Of a stretch of DNA of 40,313 nucleotides, positions 35,172 to 40,313 are shown piece by piece (position 1 is the first letter of the stretch; every line of letters starts with the position of its first letter). The DNA lies in the NCBI GenBank assembly GCA_017853835.1, contig JAFMIU010000025.1, positions 1 to 40,313 on the forward strand, given 5' to 3'. The position numbers and the translations under genes were made by a program. Origin of the DNA: Pirellulales bacterium. Its GTDB lineage: Bacteria > Planctomycetota > Planctomycetia > Pirellulales > UBA1268. The notes beneath the pieces are model-generated. The model ran no database searches and was not told the DNA's origin. It saw nothing but the letters and a program-made list of their open reading frames with translations.

Positions 35172-36452
35172 ATGGACGAGGTGACCTCCGTGGCCGACAT
35201 CGTGTTCGCATTTGATCCGGCGATCCACAGGCCGATCGCCGTTCCGACGGGAGCCCCGGCCCTGGTCGCCGATGCGATCGCTCGCGCCGCCGCCAGGGCG
35301 CTTCACGACGCGGCGGCCGTGGCCCAGCGGAGCCGCGCCTCGGCGCTCGTGGTGTGCGGGCGCCTTCTCGATCCGTCGCGGAGCAGTCCGGCGCAGGCCG
35401 CCGACCTGCGCCGTGTCATCACCGACCTTGCCTCCGCGGAGTGCCGCACGATCGTCCTCGCCGACGATCCCATGGCGTGCCATGATCTCGTCCGCATGCT
35501 CGGCGAGCCACGTGGCCTCGCGTTCGTCACGCCATCGGCGCCGCTCGAGATCGATGTCCGCGGGCTACGCGTGGAGCTCGTCTCGGCCCACGGCCCGGCT
35601 GGTGCCACCGTGAGTCGGCCCGACGAGGACGACGAGGCGCCGCTGCTTCGGCGGATCGTGGTGGGCTGGGACCATTCCCTGTGGAGCCCCCAGGAATGGC
35701 TGGCGGATGAACCCTACTTCGGCACCGTCACCAGGCGGCTCACGCCGTCCGCGTCGGCATTCGCGGCGACCGCGACGGCGTCGGCGGCCTGGTCACAACC
35801 TGGCACGTTCTGGATCTGGGGGTCGCGTCAGCGTCAGCAGCTTCCGCCGGGCGTTCACTTCCTCCCCGCGCTTCAGGCACGTGGAAGCCATGAAGCGTCG
35901 ATGGGGGCCTGCTGCACGCTCACGCTTCTCGATCGTGAGGCCGGCGATGACGACGGCCTCGTGTCGCCCCACGCCGACTGGCGAGCCAGCTGGCGGGAGG
36001 TTCCCACGCATCGCGTCGCCTGGCGAACGGTCACGATCGAATCAGCCACCGGCGACGATGAAGAACTCGCCGCAGCCCTCTGGTCGGCCATTCAGCAGCT
36101 TCCTCGTGACGCCTCGTCGCCCCTCGAGCTGGTCCGCTGCTCGGTGGCATGCGGCACCAGCGTCGCCCGTCGGGTACGTGTCGGGGAGATCGCCGCGGAA
36201 ACGCTCGCCCGCCTCCACAGTCTCGAAGACGCCACGACGGCCCGCGTCTGGTGTCACGAGCTCACTGCCGACCCCGGCGAGTCCCTCGCGGCGCTGGGGC
36301 ACGACCGATCTGGTGGCCGCCCCGGATCGACCACGTCGTTTTCCTCGGCGCTCGCCGACATCGTGACCATGGTCGAGGAGTCGCAAACGCTCTCCGCCGC
36401 GGAAGCCCGTGAGGCTGGCTGGCTCGCGCTCGAACTCATCGAATCGGTCTGA
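35172..36452 (+). CDS. SbcD/YhaO-like phosphoesterase with eroded active site (probable pseudoenzyme)
   Basis: This is a 426-residue protein. Its layout tracks the Mre11/SbcD/YhaO nuclease fold, but the metal ligands appear lost. FDPAIHRPI (14-22) sits where D-x-H-L-G is expected, CGRLLDPSR (62-70) where GDLFD is expected, LADDP (96-100) where GNHD is expected, and WGSRQRQQL (216-224) where GHIHRRQ is expected. The following GVHFLPALQARGSHEASMGACCTLTLLD matches the family's PG-x-LQGRHF-E-x-G-KG-x-LV strand block. VAWRTVTIE (after about 280) fits the C-terminal DNA-binding part. ATG 35172 is chosen; GTG 35103 is an alternative. It is 34 bases upstream of a YhaN/SbcC-like ATPase gene, the usual partner. 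The alignment is by eye. Confidence 0.7.
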   Translation: MDEVTSVADIVFAFDPAIHRPIAVPTGAPALVADAIARAAARALHDAAAVAQRSRASALVVCGRLLDPSRSSPAQAADLRRVITDLASAECRTIVLADDPMACHDLVRMLGEPRGLAFVTPSAPLEIDVRGLRVELVSAHGPAGATVSRPDEDDEAPLLRRIVVGWDHSLWSPQEWLADEPYFGTVTRRLTPSASAFAATATASAAWSQPGTFWIWGSRQRQQLPPGVHFLPALQARGSHEASMGACCTLTLLDREAGDDDGLVSPHADWRASWREVPTHRVAWRTVTIESATGDDEELAAALWSAIQQLPRDASSPLELVRCSVACGTSVARRVRVGEIAAETLARLHSLEDATTARVWCHELTADPGESLAALGHDRSGGRPGSTTSFSSALADIVTMVEESQTLSAAEAREAGWLALELIESV

Positions 36453-36486
36453 TCTCCGTTCCTCTTCACGCATCCTGGAGTTCTGC

Positions 36487-39400
36487 ATGTTCATCGAACG
36501 CATCGACGTGGAACGGTTCGGACCGCTCGACCACGCGACGATCGACCACCTCGGCCCCGGCGTGCAGGTGCTCTACGGCACCAATGAAACCGGCAAGACG
36601 TCGCTTCTGGAGTTTGTGCGTGCGGTGTTCTTCGGCTTCGAGGGGCTCTTTCGTCGCGGCGTGCTCGACGCCCGCGAGCCGTGCGCCGGCCGACTGGTGC
36701 TCCGCATGCCGCCGGAGCGCACCGCCGTGGCGATCGAACGGCGTCACGAAGGGCCGGAACTCGTCTCCCTCTCCAATGAAAGCTATGCCGATGGTGTGGT
36801 GGGGCTCGGCGGCGACGCCGGCGATCTCGTTCGCATCACCGACGTCGATCCCCGGCACGCCGGCGAGGCGGCCGCGAAGATCTATCTGCAGGACGTCGTC
36901 GGCGACATCGATGAGACCACCTTCACCAGCGTGATGGCCTTTGGCCTCGACGAACTGCACGAGCTCCGCACGCTCGAGCCCGAAGGCTGTGGCCGGCGTC
37001 TCTACGAACTGGCCGCGGGCCTCGACCGCTCCACCGTGGCCCGTGTGCTCGCCCGCCTCCGCGAGGCGATGGCCAGCCTCGATTCGCACGACCCCGTCGT
37101 CTCACCGCTCGCCTCACTTGCAGAACGACGCACCGATCTCCTCGAGCGGATCGCGACGGCCGGGTCGCCGTCACTCGCCGCGGGCGGCCTCTGGATGGAG
37201 TTGGCCCATCTCGATGCGGACATCGCGTCGATCGAGCCGAGAATCGAAGCTGCCGAGCATGCCGAGGATGTCGTGCGGGGCGTTCTCGCCCTCGAACCGC
37301 TTCATACCGAGTGGCGGCGCACCACCGAGCGGCTCTCCGCCCTCGAATCGGTGCCGCTCGTCCACCCTGACCGCGACTCGTGGCGCCAGGCCAATCGCCG
37401 GCTGCGGCGTGTGGAGCGACTGGCCGCAAAACGAAAGAAACTACGGTCGAAACTCGCCCGTCAGCTTCGCGACCTGCCGGCCGAATGCGCCGTGTGGCGC
37501 AAGCGGGCGATCGTGAAGCCGGTCCTCGACGAGGCGCCGAAGCTCGAGCGGCTCGCCGCCGAGGCCGCGCGTGCCGAAAGCCACGCCCTGCTGGCCGCCC
37601 GTCGATTCGGGGAACAGGTTGGGCTCGCCGGACTCTCCCGCGTGGTACCGGTGGCGTCGCCGGATCCCGACGACGCCGTCGCCACGCCCGAGGTGCTGCT
37701 GCCCGAGGGCTTCGCGCTGTCCTTCGGCCCCCTGAAGGCCCGCGCCCGCGACTGCAGCCGGGCCGCTGCCGACGTGAGCGAGGCCCGAAAGGCCCTTGCC
37801 GAGGCCCAGCGATCGGTCACCGACACCCGCGGCACGGTGCGGGAGGCGGGAAGCGGTCTCGGCGGCCTGACGATCACACAAGCCCTCGAAGAGGCCGCGG
37901 GCCGCGCTGCCGCGATCCGAAAGCGGATCTCCGCGGGCGAGCAGATGGCCGAGCTCGATCGCTCGATCGCACGAATCGATCGCGAGGTGGCCGAGGGCAT
38001 GGGCACCCAGCTCGTTCCCGCCCCCTGGCTGCTCGGCCTCGGCACGCTCTTCACGATCGGAACGGGCATGTGCCTCTCCGGCCTCCTCCTGCCTCGCGAG
38101 GTGACCGGACCGATGGCCTATGCCATGTCGGCCCTCGGATTCGCCGGCGTGGGCGTGGCTGCCGCCACGACCTGGTCGCTCGACAAGACCTCCACGACCC
38201 GGCTCGATGCCCTCCGTCATCAGCTCGCCGTCGCCCGCGGCCAGCGGGAGGAGCTGGTGGCACAGTGCGAGGACCTCGACGGGCATGTTCCCTCCGATGC
38301 CAGCACGTCGCTTGAGCGCAAGCTGGCGCAGGCCCAGGCCGACGTGGAGCGGCTCGAGGAACTCATCGCTCGCGAGGGCTCGATGCACGTGCTGGCCGAT
38401 CGGGTCACGCTCGCCGAGCAGGCCGTGGCCCGTGCCACCGAGTCGCTTCGCGCCGCCAAGGCCCGATGGAAGAAGTCGCTGGCGCATCGCGGCCTTCCGA
38501 CCACGCTCACCCCGCGTGAGGTTCGCCAGATCGCCGCCCATCGTCACACCCTCCTCACGCTCGACGACGACCGCCGTCGTCTCTCCGAGGAGGCCCGACA
38601 CAAGCGCGAGGAGCTGGCTGCGTTTTCGCGTCGTATCGACGAGGTGCTCGTGGAGTGCGAGATCGCGCCCGAAACGACCGCGATGGAACACCTCGAACTT
38701 CTCAGCCACCGTCTCGACGAGGCTCGCTCCGCGATTCGACGCCGGGGCCAGCTCACCCGTCGTCTCGAGTCGGCCCGCCGGCGGCATCGCAGCAGCCTGC
38801 GGCAGGTTCGCGCGGCCACGCGAGCCGTCCACGACTTCTTCACCCGATGGGGCGTGGAAACGGAGGAGGCGTTTCTCGCCAAGGTCGATCGACGGGCCGA
38901 GGAGGAGCAGGCACGCCTCGACGCCGCCCGGGCCGAACAGGCCTGGGCCGACGCGCGACGCCGCACCACCGAACCGGCCGACGTCGACCGCTGGCTCGCG
39001 GAAGCCCACGTCGTGCCGTTGGCCCGCCGCTTGGCGGAAGCCCGAGAGGCCACGCAGCGGCACCGTGACGCCCTGGCCATCGCGTCGGAACGGCGTCAGA
39101 CCGTTGCCAGCCGGGTGGCCGCGGCTTCGACGGACCACTCGCTCGAATCCCTGCAATCCGAGCTGGCGACGGTGGAGGCCCAGCTCGTGGAGCAGCAGCA
39201 ACGCCGCGACCTGCTCCATCGGGCCCACGTGCTGCTTGAACAGACCCGTGCCGCCGTCGCCCGCGACCATCAGCCGCCGGTGCTTCGGGAGGCCTCTCGT
39301 TGGCTCTCGCGGCTGACCGACGGCCGCTACCCCTCGATCACGACGGCGATCGACGAGGCCAAGCTCGAGGTGCACGATGCCGACGGCACGATCTGGAACC

Positions 39401-39909
39401 CCGAGCGGCTCAGCCGTGGCACGCGCGAGCAGGTGTTTCTGGCGCTCCGGCTGGCATTGATCCGCGACCTCGGCCGTCACGACGTGTCGCTTCCGGTGGT
39501 CATGGACGACGCGCTCGTCAATTTCGATGACGCGCGAGCCCGTTCGGCCGCTCGCGTGCTCGTGGAGTTTGTCGCGGAACAGGCGTCTGACCGTCAGATG
39601 CTCGTCCTCACCTGCCACGAGCACGTCGCCCGCACCTTCGCCGCCGCCGGCGCGCACGTGCGGGCGTTCCATGATCCGAAGGCCCTGTGGCAGGCACCGG
39701 CCCACGCGGTGACCGTGGTGGAGTCGTCGCCGCAGCCGCGTCCTGACGCGCGTGCGGCGATCCCTTCGGTGCCGCCGCCCGAGGCCGCACGCGACGAAGA
39801 CCTCTGGCCCGCCGAAGCTTTTTTCTTCGGCAGTGGGGCCGCGTCGAAGGACGCTCAGGCACGTCGGCCGGCGCCGGAAAAGAGACCGCACCGAAAGTCG
39901 AAGTCGTGA
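36487..39909 (+). CDS. YhaN/SbcC-like coiled-coil ATPase with internal membrane hairpin
   Basis: This is a 1140-residue Rad50/SbcC-type ATPase. It starts MFIERIDVERFGPL, then the Walker A GTNETGKTSLLEFVRAVFFGF (31-51). Long Arg/Glu/Ala-rich coiled-coil arms (about 240-490 and 570-940) follow. Two hydrophobic helices, about 512-533 (WLLGLGTLFTIGTGMCLSGLLL) and 541-562, lie between the arms where SbcC has its hook. The signature LSRGTREQ (about 974) and Walker B PVVMDDALVNFDD (about 1003-1015) end the ATPase head, then a hydrophilic tail. CTGGAG lies nine bases before ATG 36487. It is co-transcribed with the phosphoesterase-like gene, and is probably a DNA-repair or membrane-associated ATPase. 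Confidence 0.9.
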   Translation: MFIERIDVERFGPLDHATIDHLGPGVQVLYGTNETGKTSLLEFVRAVFFGFEGLFRRGVLDAREPCAGRLVLRMPPERTAVAIERRHEGPELVSLSNESYADGVVGLGGDAGDLVRITDVDPRHAGEAAAKIYLQDVVGDIDETTFTSVMAFGLDELHELRTLEPEGCGRRLYELAAGLDRSTVARVLARLREAMASLDSHDPVVSPLASLAERRTDLLERIATAGSPSLAAGGLWMELAHLDADIASIEPRIEAAEHAEDVVRGVLALEPLHTEWRRTTERLSALESVPLVHPDRDSWRQANRRLRRVERLAAKRKKLRSKLARQLRDLPAECAVWRKRAIVKPVLDEAPKLERLAAEAARAESHALLAARRFGEQVGLAGLSRVVPVASPDPDDAVATPEVLLPEGFALSFGPLKARARDCSRAAADVSEARKALAEAQRSVTDTRGTVREAGSGLGGLTITQALEEAAGRAAAIRKRISAGEQMAELDRSIARIDREVAEGMGTQLVPAPWLLGLGTLFTIGTGMCLSGLLLPREVTGPMAYAMSALGFAGVGVAAATTWSLDKTSTTRLDALRHQLAVARGQREELVAQCEDLDGHVPSDASTSLERKLAQAQADVERLEELIAREGSMHVLADRVTLAEQAVARATESLRAAKARWKKSLAHRGLPTTLTPREVRQIAAHRHTLLTLDDDRRRLSEEARHKREELAAFSRRIDEVLVECEIAPETTAMEHLELLSHRLDEARSAIRRRGQLTRRLESARRRHRSSLRQVRAATRAVHDFFTRWGVETEEAFLAKVDRRAEEEQARLDAARAEQAWADARRRTTEPADVDRWLAEAHVVPLARRLAEAREATQRHRDALAIASERRQTVASRVAAASTDHSLESLQSELATVEAQLVEQQQRRDLLHRAHVLLEQTRAAVARDHQPPVLREASRWLSRLTDGRYPSITTAIDEAKLEVHDADGTIWNPERLSRGTREQVFLALRLALIRDLGRHDVSLPVVMDDALVNFDDARARSAARVLVEFVAEQASDRQMLVLTCHEHVARTFAAAGAHVRAFHDPKALWQAPAHAVTVVESSPQPRPDARAAIPSVPPPEAARDEDLWPAEAFFFGSGAASKDAQARRPAPEKRPHRKSKS

Positions 39910-40010
39910 GGATGCGGTCCGAGGTGGTGGGGCCCCGAAGGGAATCCGCACGGTCGCGCCGCATGGCTTTGGCTGTGACGCTTTGTGTGCACACATTCCA
40001 CGCGGCATCG

Positions 40011-40051
40011 CCGCGCCGGTCCCACGGCTCACGCCGTTGGGCTTCCACGGG
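40011..40051. repeat. Dispersed intergenic repeat, copy 2
   Basis: Same 41-base core as 141-181 with one C-to-T change (the base matching 167). The sequence after the core (GAAAACGAGCC) does not match the other copies, so this copy ends at the core. Confidence 0.8.
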
Positions 40052-40190
40052 AAAACGAGCCCTCCGTGCATGTCCAAGCCCAAGGCCGTAAGGCCTGGGA
40101 CACGCCTCGCTACAAATCCCGACGCGATTGGGCGAGCGAACGCTGACCACGCCCAACACGCCCAACACGCCGATCACGCCACACGTTTCA

Positions 40191-40241
40191 CCGCGCCGGT
40201 CCCACGGCTCACGCCGTTGGGCTTCCACGGGCACCCGAAGC
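40191..40241. repeat. Dispersed intergenic repeat, copy 3
   Basis: Same core as copy 2 and, like copy 1, extended by CACCCGAAGC. It lies 180 bases after copy 2 in the same orientation, preceded by the ACGCCCAAC tandem repeat and a CCACACGTTTC block similar to that before copy 1. Confidence 0.8.
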
Positions 40242-40313
40242 ACCGCCCCGCACCGCACCGACCCGCCGTGTGACGAGCGAGGGGTTGCCCATGCCCCGGG
40301 AGACGGCGTCAGT

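Larger units (their letters stand above)
39910..40313. other. Gene-free end region with repeats
   Basis: No supported gene is seen after the ATPase gene. It contains two copies of the dispersed repeat (40011-40051, 40191-40241) and a 9-base tandem repeat ACGCCCAAC (40149-40157, 40158-40166, then a partial third). Reading frames here translate the repeat as PVPRLTPLGFHG, which is probably not expressed. Confidence 0.6.

Noticed and set aside
37441..40083. Long minus-strand open frame (880 codons) opposite the YhaN-like gene
   Set aside because: It is antisense to a gene with clear Walker motifs. Long antisense frames are expected at this GC content. Its translation is rich in Arg, Gly and His and has no domain.
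40011..40241. CRISPR-like array made by the repeats
   Set aside because: Only two copies with a 140-base gap, no regular short spacers and no cas genes.
39752..40273. Protein-coding gene over the terminal repeats
   Set aside because: The repeated peptide PVPRLTPLGFHG arises from the DNA repeat. The frame starts inside the ATPase gene and has no independent start signal.

Overview
The window is GC-rich and gene-dense, and it looks like chromosomal DNA from a planctomycete (Planctomycetota). The main clues are a DUF1571 lipoprotein-like protein, an exported HEXXH peptidase-like protein and two very large exported beta-rich proteins of a planctomycete type. A further clue is an rsmH gene standing alone, outside any division and cell wall (dcw) cluster. 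This placement is inferred from gene content. I saw no rRNA, tRNA, CRISPR array, insertion sequence or prophage gene.

Layout. 1-236 is non-coding and holds a dispersed repeat that recurs at 40011-40241. 237-1679 (minus) is a tightly coupled trio: alkyladenine DNA glycosylase, exported MsrA and a small conserved protein. It is divergent from ychF (1831-2922, plus), which has a recognisable promoter. 2923-3456 is a gene-free convergent gap that starts with a strong hairpin. 3457-8854 (minus) is a TetR regulator, HlyD adaptor and RND pump operon with 4-base overlaps, and palindromes sit on its promoter. 9011-16786 (minus) is a long co-directional run: queA, Nudix-like, cysteine desulfurase, A-type Fe-S carrier, CbiE/CbiT fusion, BshB1-like deacetylase, renalase-like flavoprotein and a second FAD oxidoreductase.

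16888-19311 (plus) holds rsmH, a membrane-anchored LysM protein and a short AMP nucleosidase. 19323-20186 (minus) is the DUF1571 protein. 20484-22847 (plus) is a metallo-beta-lactamase-fold hydrolase, a PlsC-type acyltransferase and CdsA; the last two catalyse successive steps of phospholipid synthesis. 22906-33248 (minus) holds an exported peptidase-like protein and the two giant proteins (1937 and 1132 aa), which share a 4-base overlap. 33356-34174 (minus) is an inositol monophosphatase-family enzyme. It is divergent from 34330-39909 (plus): a protein of unknown function, a protein that looks like an SbcD/YhaO phosphoesterase with its metal-binding motifs eroded, and a YhaN/SbcC-like coiled-coil ATPase with a predicted membrane hairpin in the middle.

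The two most unusual parts are the pseudo-nuclease plus membrane-anchored ATPase pair (35172-39909) and the giant envelope pair (24040-33248). The giant pair appears to contain three copies of one architecture, two of them fused in one chain.
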